From Pectobacterium brasiliense (GTDB lineage: Bacteria; Pseudomonadota; Gammaproteobacteria; Enterobacterales; Enterobacteriaceae): a stretch of 64,000 nucleotides of DNA. The position numbers were made by a program, and so were the translations under genes. The stretch is from NCBI RefSeq assembly GCF_016950255.1, contig NZ_JACGFN010000001.1:1054001-1118000 (forward strand). The letters run 5' to 3'. A model generated the notes under the pieces. It saw only the letters and a program-made list of their open reading frames with translations. It made no database searches and was not told the origin of the DNA. This document shows, piece after piece, positions 52,331-63,294 of this stretch (the stretch's first letter is position 1; every line of letters starts with the position of its first letter).

Positions 52331-52570
52331 ATGCGCGTAGAAATCACTCTTGCAAAGACAACGCCTTTACCCGCCGGTGCAGTCGAAGCACTCAGGCATG
52401 AGTTGGAAAAGCGTATTCACAAAATTTATCCCGACACGCCCATTCAGGTGCGTTATGCGTCCGCAAATAACCTGACAGTCATGGGAGCTGGCAAAGAGGA
52501 CAAAGATCGTATCTCTGAAATCTTGCAGGAAACGTGGGAAAGCGCCGATGACTGGTTTACCGCAGAGTAA
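52331..52570 (+). CDS. dinI: DNA damage-inducible protein DinI
   Basis: DinI is a small acidic SOS protein that stabilises RecA filaments and modulates UmuD and LexA cleavage. The 79-residue protein starts MRVEITLAKTTPLPAGAVE and ends ISEILQETWESADDWF plus a few residues, the RecA-binding C-terminal helix being nearly identical to E. coli. GGAGG lies 5 nt before the ATG. A perfect LexA box lies just upstream. It is followed after 88 bp by a small unknown gene, where E. coli has bssS directly. Confidence 0.97.
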   Translation: MRVEITLAKTTPLPAGAVEALRHELEKRIHKIYPDTPIQVRYASANNLTVMGAGKEDKDRISEILQETWESADDWFTAE

Positions 52571-52658
52571 TCTAAAGCTTGAAAAATAACGAAGATATAG
52601 GCTGTAATGGCAGCTTAAAGCGGCATTTCGCCATGTGCTATGACCGAGGGTATCTGTT

Positions 52659-52916
52659 ATGACGGTAGAAAAACCAGAAGAGGCAATGACATTTGGGGAA
52701 TTGCTGGAGCTGATTGGCGAGCAACAACGCAAGATCGACGCTCTGGAACTTGCCTTTTCATCGTTGGCATTCTGCCTTGATGAGAAAGCAAACAAGCTGA
52801 TGGTTCACAATCTGGCACTCGAATCTCAAAATGAGAATCGGGATCCAGCGATGAAGAAATACCTTGCCAGGCTTGCTGCCGCATTGGAGAAAAATGCAGG
52901 CTCTGGCGTGGAATAA
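52659..52916 (+). CDS. Small helical protein of unknown function
   Basis: This 85-residue acidic, mostly helical protein is not recognised. It has a heptad-like stretch FGELLELIGEQQRKIDALELAF, then LAFCLDEKANKLMVHNLALES, and a C-terminal helix MKKYLARLAAALEK. The size and the Q/KxxALE pattern recall the anti-adapter IraP family, but the similarity is too low to name it. It sits between dinI and bssS, which are adjacent in E. coli. A hairpin with TATTTTA follows 30 bp after its stop. Confidence 0.75.
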   Translation: MTVEKPEEAMTFGELLELIGEQQRKIDALELAFSSLAFCLDEKANKLMVHNLALESQNENRDPAMKKYLARLAAALEKNAGSGVE

Positions 52917-52944
52917 TGTTCTGCCGCTCCTGCTAACAACACCT

Positions 52945-52976
52945 TCGGGATGAAAGATTATTCGTCCCGATATTTT
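52945..52976 (+). terminator. Possible terminator after the small helical protein gene
   Basis: TCGGGA and TCCCGA form a 6-bp stem with a 14-nt loop, followed by TATTTTA. It is a weak candidate. Confidence 0.4.
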
Positions 52977-53157
52977 ATCCGATGCATCGCTCCCCCCTTT
53001 ATCTATACCGTCTGTGTAATATTTTTTACGAAAAACTGAAAATATTTCCCATAAATTAAATAAGCAGCAGTATACTGATAATGCTCGTTTAAAAATAATG
53101 ATCCACCTGAAGCCTCGTTAGTCACTCATGTTAGTAACTAGTCAATAAGGGGTATTT

Positions 53158-53412
53158 ATGGATAGAAAAAATGAAGTTATTCAGACACATCCTCTTGTAG
53201 GTTGGGACATCAGCACCGTTGACAGTTATGATGCCATGATGATCCGTTTACACTATTTATCCACCTCGGATCAAGCACCAGATGAAGCACATGTAGACCG
53301 GACACTTTGGCTAACGACCGATGTTGCACGGCAGTTGATACACATACTCGAAGCCGGTATTGCAAAAATCGAATCAACAGACTGTGACGCCAGTGATTAT
53401 CGAAAACATTAG
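53158..53412 (+). CDS. bssS: Biofilm regulator BssS
   Basis: The 84-residue protein is close to E. coli BssS throughout: NEVIQTHPLVGWDISTVDSYD at the start and LWLTTDVARQLIHILEAGI later. BssS affects biofilm formation and indole/AI-2 signalling in E. coli; its biochemical function is unknown. It has a strong terminator downstream and follows dinI in the E. coli order, apart from one inserted small gene. Confidence 0.95.
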   Translation: MDRKNEVIQTHPLVGWDISTVDSYDAMMIRLHYLSTSDQAPDEAHVDRTLWLTTDVARQLIHILEAGIAKIESTDCDASDYRKH

Positions 53413-53462
53413 TAATTGATAACGTTATTAATATTATATTCAATACCATTGATTTTCTTAAA

Positions 53463-53501
53463 AAATAACAACACCGCTAATAAAGCGGTGTTGTTATTTT
53501 A
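53463..53501 (+). terminator. Strong terminator after bssS
   Basis: A perfect 17-bp inverted repeat (AAAATAACAACACCGCT / AGCGGTGTTGTTATTTT) with loop AATAA lies 50 bp after bssS. The A/T tracts on both sides make it active in either direction. Confidence 0.9.
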
Positions 53502-53871
53502 GGGCTATTCTCATTTCTTTTTATATCAGTCAATACATTCATTCGTGCCTATCTGTTTTTATACTATCACCGCCCTGATACTAATAATCACCCGCTATAT
53601 CATTATTCACCTAATAGAGTCGTTTTCCAGTGCAATTAATTTATCTCACTGCCGTCTTTATTCATCTTTCTCCTGAAAACAGGCATTAGAAATATCTATT
53701 TCCAGTAAAGAACTTCCATAACCAAACTGAATAAATTATGAATTTAAATTCAAAAAAATTGTTCATGTTTATGATAATGTTACAATTTGAAAGTTTATAT
53801 TGATTTTATGTTTCTTCCTGTTAAATTTCGCCGAATTGACTGCGTTACCGATCTGATAAGGAGTTATCACC
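53502..53871. other. AT-rich spacer before yceJ
   Basis: No gene was found in these 370 bp. They are clearly more AT-rich than the flanking genes and hold the yceJ promoter; no repeat or RNA motif was recognised. Confidence 0.55.
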
Positions 53872-54426
53872 ATGCTTTGGCGTAATACCTCTTCTCGTTA
53901 TGGCCATATCAGCATTCTTTTGCACTGGATTGCAGCGTTAACCGTTTATGGCATGTTCGCTTTAGGGCTGTGGATGGTCACATTAGGGTACTACAATATT
54001 TGGTATCACCGTGCCCCAGAGATTCACAAAGCTATTGGCGTGTTGTTCTTTGCCATCTTAATCTTTCGCGTGGTGTGGCGTTTTATCTCCCCACCGCCTC
54101 CGCCGTTGAAAAGCTACTCCACATTAACCCGCGTCAGCGCGACGCTGGCTCATATTGCGCTTTATGTCATTCTTTTCGCCATTCTCATTAGTGGATATCT
54201 CATTTCCACTGCCGAAGGGCATTCCATTTCAGTTTTTGGCTGGTTTTCTGTTCCGGCCATTGTCAGCGGCTTGACGGATCAGGCCGATATAGCAGGCGAC
54301 GTGCATCTTTATCTTGCATGGGCGGTGGTTGCCTTATCAGCGCTGCACGGTTTAGCCGCATTAAAACACCACTTTATCGATGGTGATAACACGTTGAAAC
54401 GGATGTTGGGTCGCAACGTTCCTTAA
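53872..54426 (+). CDS. yceJ: Cytochrome b561 family protein YceJ
   Basis: This 184-residue inner-membrane protein has four hydrophobic helices and conserved His for haem b: [11 protein letters not shown] in helix 1, [11 protein letters not shown] in helix 2 and further His in [25 protein letters not shown]. It matches E. coli YceJ and should pass electrons between quinone and a periplasmic partner. AAGGAG precedes the ATG. yceI follows after 26 bp, as in E. coli. Confidence 0.94.
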   Translation: MLWRNTSSRYGHISILLHWIAALTVYGMFALGLWMVTLGYYNIWYHRAPEIHKAIGVLFFAILIFRVVWRFISPPPPPLKSYSTLTRVSATLAHIALYVILFAILISGYLISTAEGHSISVFGWFSVPAIVSGLTDQADIAGDVHLYLAWAVVALSALHGLAALKHHFIDGDNTLKRMLGRNVP

Positions 54427-54452
54427 CTTTCTGGATTTATGGAGAAATACCA

Positions 54453-55031
54453 ATGCTGAAGAAAACACTACTGAGCCTGACCGCAGTATCCATGCTTGCC
54501 TCTGCCGGTTCTGCACTGGCGGCAGAATACAAGTTCGATAAAGAAGGCCAGCACGCGTTTATCGAATTCCGCATTAAACACCTCGGTTACAGCTGGCTTT
54601 ACGGCAGCTTTAACGACTTCGATGGTGCCTTTACCTTTGATGAGAAAAACCCATCAGCGGATAAAGTGAATGTCACTATCAACACCAACAGCGTTGACAC
54701 TAACCACGCTGAACGTGACAAGCACCTTCGCAGTGCAGAATTTTTAAACGTTACCAAGCATCCGCAAGCAACGTTTACGTCCACTGAAGTGAAGAAAGAC
54801 GGTGAAGATTACGATATTACTGGCAACCTGACCTTAAATGGCGTCACTAAGCCCGTTAAGCTGGATGCCAAACTCATTGGTCAGGGTGATGACCCGTGGG
54901 GTAACTATCGTGCTGGATTCCAAGCCGAAGGCACTATCAAGCTGAAAGATTTCAACATTACGACCGATTTAGGTCCAGCTTCACAGGATGTAGAACTGAT
55001 TATTGCCGTTGAAGGCGTTCGCCAGAAATAA
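54453..55031 (+). CDS. yceI: Periplasmic lipocalin-like protein YceI
   Basis: YceI (192 residues) has a Sec signal peptide ([20 protein letters not shown] with cleavage after ALA, before AEYKF) and a beta-barrel of the YceI family that binds polyprenoid or quinone-like lipids: [41 protein letters not shown] and FTSTEVKK. In E. coli it is raised by high pH and osmotic stress. It is the second gene of yceJ-yceI and is followed by a clear terminator. Confidence 0.96.
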   Translation: MLKKTLLSLTAVSMLASAGSALAAEYKFDKEGQHAFIEFRIKHLGYSWLYGSFNDFDGAFTFDEKNPSADKVNVTINTNSVDTNHAERDKHLRSAEFLNVTKHPQATFTSTEVKKDGEDYDITGNLTLNGVTKPVKLDAKLIGQGDDPWGNYRAGFQAEGTIKLKDFNITTDLGPASQDVELIIAVEGVRQK

Positions 55032-55057
55032 AGCAGCACCACGCATCAACACGACAC

Positions 55058-55085
55058 AGCCCTTTCCGTTGGAAAGGGCTTTTTA
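55058..55085 (+). terminator. Terminator of yceI
   Basis: The stem AGCCCTTTCC / GGAAAGGGCT with a GTT loop is followed by TTTTATT. Confidence 0.9.
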
Positions 55086-55104
55086 TTGCACGATAAGCCG
55101 TTCG

Positions 55105-56184
55105 CTATTCAGCCTTATCTTTCGCTGCAGGGGCAGGGGCAGGGGCAGGAATATGCAACGTTGACTGCAATAATCCTTTGGATTTATTGAAGATCTTCAT
55201 TCCATTCTCACGCCCGCTGCGTATCGCCCTTTGTTCTTCCAGCGGAAGCTTCATCTCGTCCTGACACTGCGTACTGCAACAGCCTTCGTATTTTGCGGCA
55301 CAGCTCGGACATTGGATAAACAGAAGATGGCACCCTTCATTACGGCAGTTAGTGTGGCTATCACACGACGCTCCGCACTGATGGCAATGCGCGATGACGT
55401 CATCAGAGATACGCTCTCCCATCCGTTCATCGAACACGAAATTCTTACCGATAAACTTCAGCGGCAAGCCTTGGGCTTTAGCCTGACGCGTATACTCAAT
55501 AATACCGCCCTCGACGTGATACACGTTCTTAAAGCCGTGATGCAGCATGTAGGCACTGGCCTTTTCGCAGCGAATACCGCCCGTGCAGTACATGACAATA
55601 TTTTTATCACGCGCCTCGTCCAGCATTTCAACCGCCATCGGTAGCTGCTCACGAAAGGTATCCGAAGGCACTTCCAGCGCATTCTCGAAATGCCCGACTT
55701 CATATTCGTAATGATTACGCATATCGACAAACACGGTATCAGGATCGTCAGCCATCGCATTGACCTGATCGGCTTTCAGGTATTGCCCGACATTCGCTGG
55801 GTTGAATGTCTGATCGTCAATCCCATCGGCGACAATCCGTTCGCGTACTTTCATACGCAACACCCAGAACGATTTCCCGTCATCTTCCAAAGCGATGTTT
55901 AAGCGAATCTGATCGAGTGCCGGATGTGCACTGAACAATGCGGTTTTAAAAGCATCGAACTGATTATTAGGTACGCTGATTTGGGCATTAATTCCTTCAG
56001 TGGCAATATAAATGCGTCCGAAGACCTTATATTGCTCAAGCTGAATATACAGACGATCGCGAAAGGCTTTTGGATCGTCAATCGTAAAATATTTATAGAA
56101 AGAAACTGTGGTACGCGGCTCGGTTTCCGCAAGCATACGCGCCTTCAGTTCCTCATTAGAAATTCGGTTATGTAACACTGGCAT
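55105..56184 (-). CDS. trhO: tRNA uridine hydroxylase TrhO (YceA)
   Basis: TrhO adds oxygen to U34 of some tRNAs, leading to 5-hydroxyuridine derivatives. The 359 residues contain an acylphosphatase-like N-terminal part ([18 protein letters not shown]), a rhodanese domain with the active Cys in [17 protein letters not shown] and a C-terminal Cys-rich part [19 protein letters not shown] and [12 protein letters not shown]. The start at 56184 (MPVLHNRIS) matches E. coli; an ATG seven codons upstream has no ribosome site. The tail encodes a Pro-Ala repeat absent from E. coli. Confidence 0.95.
   Translation of the reverse strand: MPVLHNRISNEELKARMLAETEPRTTVSFYKYFTIDDPKAFRDRLYIQLEQYKVFGRIYIATEGINAQISVPNNQFDAFKTALFSAHPALDQIRLNIALEDDGKSFWVLRMKVRERIVADGIDDQTFNPANVGQYLKADQVNAMADDPDTVFVDMRNHYEYEVGHFENALEVPSDTFREQLPMAVEMLDEARDKNIVMYCTGGIRCEKASAYMLHHGFKNVYHVEGGIIEYTRQAKAQGLPLKFIGKNFVFDERMGERISDDVIAHCHQCGASCDSHTNCRNEGCHLLFIQCPSCAAKYEGCCSTQCQDEMKLPLEEQRAIRSGRENGMKIFNKSKGLLQSTLHIPAPAPAPAAKDKAE
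55127..55150 (-). repeat. trhO: Hexanucleotide repeat in the trhO 3' end
   Basis: GGGGCA occurs three times in a row plus partial copies and encodes the PAPAPAPA tail near the C-terminus. It is a six-base unit, so changes in copy number keep the frame. Confidence 0.85.
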
Positions 56185-56400
56185 GGTGTACGTTCCTGTC
56201 TTCATTGAGGTTAGCGTGTGACATTCATCATCGAGCGATGGCTCGACATACTGAATCGCCCGGCATCATACCTGATAGCGCTGAGGCTGTCAGGGCATGA
56301 AATGAATAGCGCAACGAGAAAGAGTGATCTACCGTAACCCCATGACCTCTGGGATTCATTTTCTCTTTCATGAAGTATCATCATCGAAGGATCTGTCATT

Positions 56401-57495
56401 ATGAGTCAGCTTTTCTCCCCAGTATCGCTGGGTAAACTCGAACTGCCCAACCGAATCATCATTGCCCCCATGTGTCAGTATTCAGCGGAGGATGGCAAGG
56501 CGACAGCCTGGCATACCATGCATTTAGGTAACCTGTCACATTCTGGCGCTGGGCTACTCATTATTGAGGCGACCGCAGTCTCACCAGAAGGGCGGATTTC
56601 CCCGCACGACCTGGGTTTGTGGGATGATGCGACGGAGCAGGCTCTTGCTGGTGCGGTTCACGCAGTCAAAACCTATTCTACCATGCCTCTGGGCATACAG
56701 CTGGGGCACGCGGGTCGCAAAGCATCAACAGGCGTGCCGTGGAGCGGACGAGCATTTCTGCGCCCGGAACAGGGCGGTTGGCAAACTATTGCACCATCGG
56801 CTGTTCCTTATAATGCCAGTGATGCGCCACCTCAGGCCATGTCAGAACCGCAAATCCGTGCGCTAATTGACTCGTTCGTTGACTCCGCTAAACGTGCGGA
56901 TCGTCTGGGCTTTGATCTGATAGAGATTCATGCTGCCCACGGCTATTTACTGCACCAGTTCCTCTCACCGCTGACAAACCAGCGCACGGACGGCTACGGC
57001 GGATCGCTTCAAAATCGGATGCGTCTGGTCATTGAAATTTACCGTGCGATACGCGACGTTTTCCCTGAACATAAAGCCGTCGGCGTACGTATTTCTGCAA
57101 CAGATGGTGTGGAAGGCGGTTGGGATCTGGAACAGTCCGTACAGCTCAGTAAAGCGCTGCACGAATTGGGCTGTGATTTCATCCATGTCTCCAGCGGCGG
57201 GCTATCGCCGTTACAACAGATTCATCCTGCGCCGAATTATCAGGTGCCCTATGCGCAGCGGATTAAGCAAGAGGTGGGTATTACGACCATCGCCGTTGGA
57301 TTGATAACCGAACCCGAACAGGCAGAAGCGATCGTTGCGACCGGTGAGGCAGACGCTATCGGGCTGGCTCGTGCGATACTCTTCGATCCTCGCTGGCCGT
57401 GGCATGCAGCCGCCAGACTCGGCGCACAGGTCTCCGCCCCTGCACAGTACTGGCGTAGTGAACCACGCTACGCCAGAGGTATTTTCAAGCAGTAA
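56401..57495 (+). CDS. Old Yellow Enzyme-type NADH:flavin oxidoreductase
   Basis: This 364-residue TIM-barrel FMN enzyme resembles YqjM-type ene-reductases, which reduce activated C=C bonds of enals and enones. Cys25 and Tyr27 in APMCQYSAEDG are the YqjM signature, followed by HAAHGYLLHQFLSPLTNQR with FMN/substrate contacts, DGYGGS and GLARAILFDP. AAGGA lies upstream of the ATG. It is inserted between trhO and lpxL, which are adjacent in E. coli. Confidence 0.92.
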   Translation: MSQLFSPVSLGKLELPNRIIIAPMCQYSAEDGKATAWHTMHLGNLSHSGAGLLIIEATAVSPEGRISPHDLGLWDDATEQALAGAVHAVKTYSTMPLGIQLGHAGRKASTGVPWSGRAFLRPEQGGWQTIAPSAVPYNASDAPPQAMSEPQIRALIDSFVDSAKRADRLGFDLIEIHAAHGYLLHQFLSPLTNQRTDGYGGSLQNRMRLVIEIYRAIRDVFPEHKAVGVRISATDGVEGGWDLEQSVQLSKALHELGCDFIHVSSGGLSPLQQIHPAPNYQVPYAQRIKQEVGITTIAVGLITEPEQAEAIVATGEADAIGLARAILFDPRWPWHAAARLGAQVSAPAQYWRSEPRYARGIFKQ

Positions 57496-57753
57496 CGATG
57501 AATACGATGTGTCAGGCGATCCTATCTGGGTCGCCGCTTCCCCCTATCACCACGCGGTATGCCAACAAAAGTTAAAACTCATTCTCTGAAGATGGTACGA
57601 TCAAGTCCGCTTTTTGTATAAAAATCAGTCAATAACACAACGGTAATTTGTTTTATTGGCAAAGCACCGCAATAATCTATCTTGCAGTTGACCATTAACT
57701 CTTTTTTTAACGGTTCGCGTGCTGACCAGCACCAAAACATTGATATTGAGGCC

Positions 57754-58674
57754 ATGACACAAATCCCTTCTTTTAATAGTTCATTGCTACATCCGCGCTA
57801 CTGGCTCACCTGGTTGGGCATCGGCATCCTGTACCTTATCGTTTTGCTTCCCTACCCCGTTATTTATCGTATCGGTACCGCACTCGGCTATCTGGCTATG
57901 CGTCTGCTGCCAAAGCGCGTCAAGATCGCTGCCCGCAACCTTGAACTGTGTTTCCCCGACATGCCACAGGCTGAGCGTGATGGATTAGTCAGGAAGAATT
58001 TCGAATCTGTCGGCATGGGCGTAGTTGAAACAGGCATGGCCTGGTTTTGGCCGAATTGGCGTATCGAGCGCTGGTTTACGGTGACAGGCGTTGAACACAT
58101 CCTTCCTGAGAACGAACGGAAGCAAGGGGTACTGCTTATCGGGCTGCATTTTTTAACATTGGAACTCGGTGCGCGAGTTTTTGGCATGTACAATCCGGGG
58201 ATCGGCGTCTATCGTCCGAATGATAACAAGCTGATTGACTGGTTACAGACGTGGGGAAGAATGCGGTCCAATAAATCCATGCTGGACCGAAAAGATCTGA
58301 AGGGCATGATTCGCGCTCTCAAACAGGGCGACATTATCTGGTATGCCCCAGATCATGATTATGGCCCACGCAGCAGCGTATTCGCACCTCTGTTTGCCGT
58401 AGAGAAAGCAGCGACAACCCGCGGCAGTTACATGCTGATAAAAACGGCACGCCCAGCAGTCATCCCTTTCGTGCCTCGCCGACTGCCTGACGGCAAAGGC
58501 TATGAACTACTGATCCAGCCAGCGGAACAGGATGCACCTGTAGATAATGAAACGGCGACTGCCGTTTGGATGAACAACGTGGTTGAACGGAACATTCTGC
58601 TCGCACTGGATCAATACATGTGGCTGCATCGCCGTTTTAAAACACGCCCGGAAGGCGAACCGTCCCTTTATTAA
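57754..58674 (+). CDS. lpxL: Lipid A lauroyl acyltransferase LpxL (HtrB)
   Basis: LpxL transfers a secondary acyl chain, usually laurate, to Kdo2-lipid IVA at the inner membrane. The 306-residue protein equals the E. coli length. It has one N-terminal membrane helix ([17 protein letters not shown]), the catalytic HX4E motif in [10 protein letters not shown], the block [23 protein letters not shown] and [12 protein letters not shown]. The start was taken at MTQIPSFN, as in E. coli; an upstream ATG adds 24 codons without a match. Confidence 0.96.
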   Translation: MTQIPSFNSSLLHPRYWLTWLGIGILYLIVLLPYPVIYRIGTALGYLAMRLLPKRVKIAARNLELCFPDMPQAERDGLVRKNFESVGMGVVETGMAWFWPNWRIERWFTVTGVEHILPENERKQGVLLIGLHFLTLELGARVFGMYNPGIGVYRPNDNKLIDWLQTWGRMRSNKSMLDRKDLKGMIRALKQGDIIWYAPDHDYGPRSSVFAPLFAVEKAATTRGSYMLIKTARPAVIPFVPRRLPDGKGYELLIQPAEQDAPVDNETATAVWMNNVVERNILLALDQYMWLHRRFKTRPEGEPSLY

Positions 58675-58721
58675 CGAATGCACTCCTGTAGTTTCGGAGC
58701 TGCGACACCTTATGACAGTCG

Positions 58722-58755
58722 AAAAAAAAGCAACGGCATTGATTGCCGTTGCTTT
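58722..58755. terminator. Bidirectional terminator between lpxL and opgH
   Basis: The stem AAAGCAACGGCA / TGCCGTTGCTTT with loop TTGAT has an A-run on one side and TATCTTTC on the other. It lies between the convergent lpxL and opgH. Confidence 0.87.
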
Positions 58756-58791
58756 ATCTTTCACACCACTCATTTTCTACACTACAAGCAG

Positions 58792-61356
58792 TTAGCTTTT
58801 GATATGAGGTGCAGGAAGTTTCTGGTAAGACTCAACCCACGCAGCATACGTTTCCGGCTTTTGCCACACATGGTAGTGCAGGCGCGAGATCGTCACAGGA
58901 TCGCTAAGCAATGCCAGACGCTGATTATTGCTCACCTCTTCAGGCTTGCGATTCAAGGCATCATGCACATTCTGCTCACGTACGTCTTCAATCGCTCGGC
59001 TGAAGCGATGTCGCGCCGTCGCCATTGCACTGGCAAGGGCGTTAATTGACGGATCAAAGACAGCCTGCATAAACCCGTTATCGAGTCTACGCTGGTGGTT
59101 CAACCGGCAATATTCATCCGTAGCGACCAGTTCGCGCGGCGGATTAAACTCTTCCGGTATCATCAACAGCTTGGCACGCTTACAACCCAGACCCAATGAC
59201 GCGCGGCTCGAATAAACCGAAACGAACGGCGACAAAATCAGCGAGAAGACAATCGGAGCCAGCCACCACAGGAAGCGTAGATCCAACCATGCCATGCCAA
59301 TCGCCCAGACCAGACCCAGAATCAACTGAGAACCGTGGCGCACAAACGCCTCACTCCACGGGGTCGCATCGTCGTCACGCTGTGGAGAATTCCACTGTAC
59401 CGACCAGCCGAGAAACGCACTGACAACAAATACCGTGTGGAACAGCATTCGAACCGGAGCCAGCAGAACCGAGAACAGCATTTCCAGCAGCAGAGAAAGG
59501 AATACCCGGACAGCGCCGCCGTACTCTTTTGCCCCTTTCGCCCACACTAGAATCACACTCAACAGTTTTGGCAAGAACAGCAAGACCAATGTCGTCGAGA
59601 AGAGCGCGATAGCCAGTTCCGGCCGCCACTGTGGCCAGACGGGGAACAGCTGCCGAGGCTGCAAGAAGTACTGTGGTTCCATCAGCGTATGTACAACCTG
59701 TAAGGCTGTAGAGAGCACCAGGAACATAAACCACAGCGGTGCAGACAGATAAGACATCACACCGGTAAGGAAAACGGCACGGTGAACCGGATGCATACCT
59801 TTAACCAGGAATAACCGGAAATTCATCAGGTTACCATGGCACCAGCGACGGTCACGTTTCAGTTCATCCAACAGGTTAGGCGGTAGCTCTTCATAGCTTC
59901 CCGGTAGGTCGTATGCAATCCATACGCCCCATCCCGCACGACGCATCAGCGCAGCTTCAACGAAGTCGTGAGACAGAATCGCACCAGCGAACGAACCTTC
60001 ACCCGGCAGCGGTGCCAAAGCACAGTGCTCAATGAACGGTTTAACGCGGATAATGGCGTTATGTCCCCAGTAGTGCGACTCACCCAGTTGCCAAAAATGC
60101 AGGCCCGCGGTGAACAGCGGCCCATAGACACGCGTTGCAAACTGCTGGCAGCGTGCATATAGCGTATCCATACCCGATGCTTTCGGCGAGGACTGGATGA
60201 TACCAGCGTTCGGATTTGCTTCCATCAGTCTGACCAGAGACGTCAGACATTCACCGCTCATCACGCTATCGGCATCCAGAATCACCATGTAGCTGTACTG
60301 GTTACCCCAACGGCGGCAGAAATCATCGATATTACCGCTCTTACGTTTGACGCGACGGCGACGGCGACGATAGAAGATACGCCCTGCTCCACCAACATCA
60401 CGACACAGCTCCATCCAGGCTTTTTGCTCTGCTACGCAGATATCGGGATCGTTACTGTCGCTCAGGACGTAAATATCAAAATGCTCAAGGTTGCCCGTCG
60501 CTTCAACTGATTCATACGTCGCACGTAATCCCGCAAACACCCGTTCTACGTCTTCATTACAAATCGGCATGATTAACGCAGTGCGATGCTCGGGATTCAG
60601 CGCCTCGTCACCCACTGTCGTGGAAGAGATACTGTATTTATCTCGACCAATCAGCAGTTGCAGGAATCCCATCAGTGCGGTCCAGAATCCGGCCGACACC
60701 CAACAGAACAGCACCGCGAACAGAACGAGTATGCCGCTTTGCAACACATAAGGCAGCAACTGCATCACCGAGCGCGTCCACGGCTGACCCGCCATTTCAA
60801 ACGGATCGATCAGCGCCCAGCCCTGATAAGGAAGGATGGTTTTCATGTACCAGGTGGCGATCGCCGTCTGGAACAACGTCAACACCAGCAGAATATAGCG
60901 GCGGATTGTCCCCACCAGACGCCAGCGGTTTTCGGAAATTTTCTCTTCCGGGCTGTAATGAGGACGAGGCGGCACGGTACGGCCCAACAGACTTTCCCAC
61001 CAGCGGATCAGTGGATTCGTCCGCCAGACATCAGGGAACATCGAAGCGCGGGTAATAACAGGCATAGCTTTTAACGCCGTCCGCCCTTCCCTGTCTGTGC
61101 CGAGCTGCTTACCGTTGTCCAGACCATCAGCCCAGGCCATTTCAAGACGAGCCTGCACAGAATGCAGCGCAGCATCGTCTTCTGCCTGAACATTGACCTG
61201 GCTGCCTTCAGACTGGCTACCTTCAGACAAAGCCTGATGCAAAACGGCCTGATCGTTCCAGGCCGCTTGCGGTAATTTTTCGCGAAGAACCTCTGCCTGC
61301 GGAGCAGGCAGAGGTAGTTTCTCAATATAATCGAGAGAAGAAGTTGACTTATTCAT
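58792..61356 (-). CDS. opgH: Glucans biosynthesis glucosyltransferase H (OpgH)
   Basis: OpgH makes the linear beta-1,2-glucan backbone of osmoregulated periplasmic glucans from UDP-glucose and exports it; in E. coli it also links UDP-glucose to cell size by binding FtsZ. The 854-residue protein has N-terminal helices, a GT2 catalytic domain with [12 protein letters not shown] and RDRRWCHGN, and several C-terminal helices. Its start overlaps the end of opgG by 8 bp, so the two are one operon. An insertion-like repeat [10 protein letters not shown] lies near residue 45. Confidence 0.96.
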   Translation of the reverse strand: MNKSTSSLDYIEKLPLPAPQAEVLREKLPQAAWNDQAVLHQALSEGSQSEGSQVNVQAEDDAALHSVQARLEMAWADGLDNGKQLGTDREGRTALKAMPVITRASMFPDVWRTNPLIRWWESLLGRTVPPRPHYSPEEKISENRWRLVGTIRRYILLVLTLFQTAIATWYMKTILPYQGWALIDPFEMAGQPWTRSVMQLLPYVLQSGILVLFAVLFCWVSAGFWTALMGFLQLLIGRDKYSISSTTVGDEALNPEHRTALIMPICNEDVERVFAGLRATYESVEATGNLEHFDIYVLSDSNDPDICVAEQKAWMELCRDVGGAGRIFYRRRRRRVKRKSGNIDDFCRRWGNQYSYMVILDADSVMSGECLTSLVRLMEANPNAGIIQSSPKASGMDTLYARCQQFATRVYGPLFTAGLHFWQLGESHYWGHNAIIRVKPFIEHCALAPLPGEGSFAGAILSHDFVEAALMRRAGWGVWIAYDLPGSYEELPPNLLDELKRDRRWCHGNLMNFRLFLVKGMHPVHRAVFLTGVMSYLSAPLWFMFLVLSTALQVVHTLMEPQYFLQPRQLFPVWPQWRPELAIALFSTTLVLLFLPKLLSVILVWAKGAKEYGGAVRVFLSLLLEMLFSVLLAPVRMLFHTVFVVSAFLGWSVQWNSPQRDDDATPWSEAFVRHGSQLILGLVWAIGMAWLDLRFLWWLAPIVFSLILSPFVSVYSSRASLGLGCKRAKLLMIPEEFNPPRELVATDEYCRLNHQRRLDNGFMQAVFDPSINALASAMATARHRFSRAIEDVREQNVHDALNRKPEEVSNNQRLALLSDPVTISRLHYHVWQKPETYAAWVESYQKLPAPHIKS

Positions 61357-62917
61357 TAGCAGGCAGCTGATTGCTCCAGGTTTCAGTCAATGTCGTCTCG
61401 CCATTAACCAACGCAGCTCTCATTTCGGTCGGCTGTTTCGCATCTTTCACACGCAAACGCAGCGTCAGACGCCAACCATGAGTTACCGGGTTATAGCGAA
61501 CATTATTTTCTACAATCTCGCCGTTGTCGCCAATGCTGACCTGAGAGGCTACTGGAGCGTTCTCATCCAACTCTTTTAAATTCGGTCCAACAAAATCCAC
61601 AATGTAAGCGATCGTGCCGTCAGGCTGGCGGATCAGGTTAGATTGTTTAACATCACCGGCAGAGCGGCGAGTCTGTTGAACATAGGCAATGTTCGGGGAA
61701 TGCAGTTGATCTTCGTCGCGCGTGAAGTGCAGACGATATTTAATATCCAGCGGTTTGCCCGTTTCTGGCAACACGTCCGGTGTCCAGAAGGCAACGATAT
61801 TGTCGTTGGTTTCATCCGCGGTAGGGATTTCAACCAGCTCAACTTTTCCTTTGCCCCACTCGCCTTTTGGCTCAACCCAGCCACTTGGACGCAGATCGTA
61901 ACGGTCATCAAGATCTTCGTAAGCGGCGAAATCACGGCCACGCTGCAGCAGACCAAACCCTTTCGGATTTTCTACCGCATACGTGCTCACGGACAGGTGC
62001 TTAGGATTATTCAGCGGACGCCAAATCCATTCGCCATTACCAGCATGAATTGACAGACCGTTAGAATCGTTCAGTGCCGGACGGTAGTTCAGCGTTGGCG
62101 ACGGCTGGTTCGGCCCAAACAGATACATACTGGTCAGCGGAGCGATACCCAGCTTGCCCACTTTGTCACGCATGAACACTTTAGCCTGAACGTCTACGAC
62201 GCTGTCACGCCCCGGATAAACGGTAAAACGGTAAGCCCCTGCGGCACGTGGCGAATCCAACAGCGCATAAATCACCAGGTGTTTATCATTTGGTTTTGGA
62301 CGTTCAATCCAGAATTCACGGAAACGCGGGAATTCTTCACCAGAAGGCAACGCCGTATCGATCGCCAAACCACGCGCAGATAAGCCATAAATCTGGCCTT
62401 TACCTACCACACGGAAATAGCTGGCACCCAGCATGCTGACAATTTCATCGTTCTTATCAGCTTTATTGATCGGATAGAGAACTTTAAAACCGGCAAAGCC
62501 GAGATTTTTAACCGTTTCAGGATCGTGATTGACGGAACCAAAATCAAAATACTCAGGAGAGTATTTAATCTCATCAACCGTTGTCGCCGTCACTTCATTA
62601 ATTTTCACCGGGGTATCGAAATACATGCCCTGATGGTAAAACTGGAGTTTGAAAGGCGTCTGTACATTATTCCAGTATGATTTGTCGTTATTGAAACGAA
62701 TTTGCTGATAGTCCGCAAATTTCATATCACGGAATTGCGCAGGAAGATTACTTTTCGGCGCTTCAAAACTCTTTTCAGCCAGCTTTTCGGCCTGCTGTGC
62801 CACATCATCAATAGAGAATGCCCAAGCTGGCACTGCGCTCACTGACAGCATAACGGCGGCGGACAGCCAGCGAAGGCTAGCAACCCGCTGTTTAAACCCA
62901 AATTTATTATCCAGCAC
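61349..62917 (-). CDS. opgG: Glucans biosynthesis protein G (OpgG)
   Basis: OpgG is a periplasmic protein that branches or modifies the glucans made by OpgH. The 522-residue precursor has a long signal peptide ([19 protein letters not shown]) and the OpgG/MdoG beta-sandwich domains with [39 protein letters not shown] and [20 protein letters not shown]. It is first of the opgGH operon. In soft-rot relatives opgGH mutants lose virulence; that is family knowledge, not shown here. Confidence 0.96.
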   Translation of the reverse strand: MLDNKFGFKQRVASLRWLSAAVMLSVSAVPAWAFSIDDVAQQAEKLAEKSFEAPKSNLPAQFRDMKFADYQQIRFNNDKSYWNNVQTPFKLQFYHQGMYFDTPVKINEVTATTVDEIKYSPEYFDFGSVNHDPETVKNLGFAGFKVLYPINKADKNDEIVSMLGASYFRVVGKGQIYGLSARGLAIDTALPSGEEFPRFREFWIERPKPNDKHLVIYALLDSPRAAGAYRFTVYPGRDSVVDVQAKVFMRDKVGKLGIAPLTSMYLFGPNQPSPTLNYRPALNDSNGLSIHAGNGEWIWRPLNNPKHLSVSTYAVENPKGFGLLQRGRDFAAYEDLDDRYDLRPSGWVEPKGEWGKGKVELVEIPTADETNDNIVAFWTPDVLPETGKPLDIKYRLHFTRDEDQLHSPNIAYVQQTRRSAGDVKQSNLIRQPDGTIAYIVDFVGPNLKELDENAPVASQVSIGDNGEIVENNVRYNPVTHGWRLTLRLRVKDAKQPTEMRAALVNGETTLTETWSNQLPANE

Positions 62918-63294
62918 AGCTCCCCCTGTTCGTGTGCTTCAATCAACTAAAATCCATATTAATGGATAAGTTAGCTTTCCGACAACTTGATAAAGATATT
63001 GTTCATCATAATAGGTCAGCGTTTAAACAACGAGAACGCTAAAGCATGATAAACCGGGTTGTCAAAATGGAAAACAGCCACGGACTATAGCGAATATCGC
63101 CCTGCGCGGGCGTAGGATTATTCCGTTTACGCCCGTGCAATTTCCTGACGTGTCATTGATAGAAATCAGAACGGATAGCAACAGCACTTCACATGTCACT
63201 AGCAGTATGTCGGGTATAAACATTTGTGTAACAATGCGGGGACAAGTAAAGTACACTCCTTGGCTGAACCCGGTATTGTTGAATTAAGACTGCT
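62918..63294. other. Divergent promoter region of opgG and the DUF2946 gene
   Basis: No gene was found in these 377 bp. They should hold the opgG promoter. An 8-bp inverted repeat (CGGGCGTA / TACGCCCG, 63107-63135) with a 13-nt loop is the only structure noted, and it could be a terminator-like or regulatory hairpin. Confidence 0.5.
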
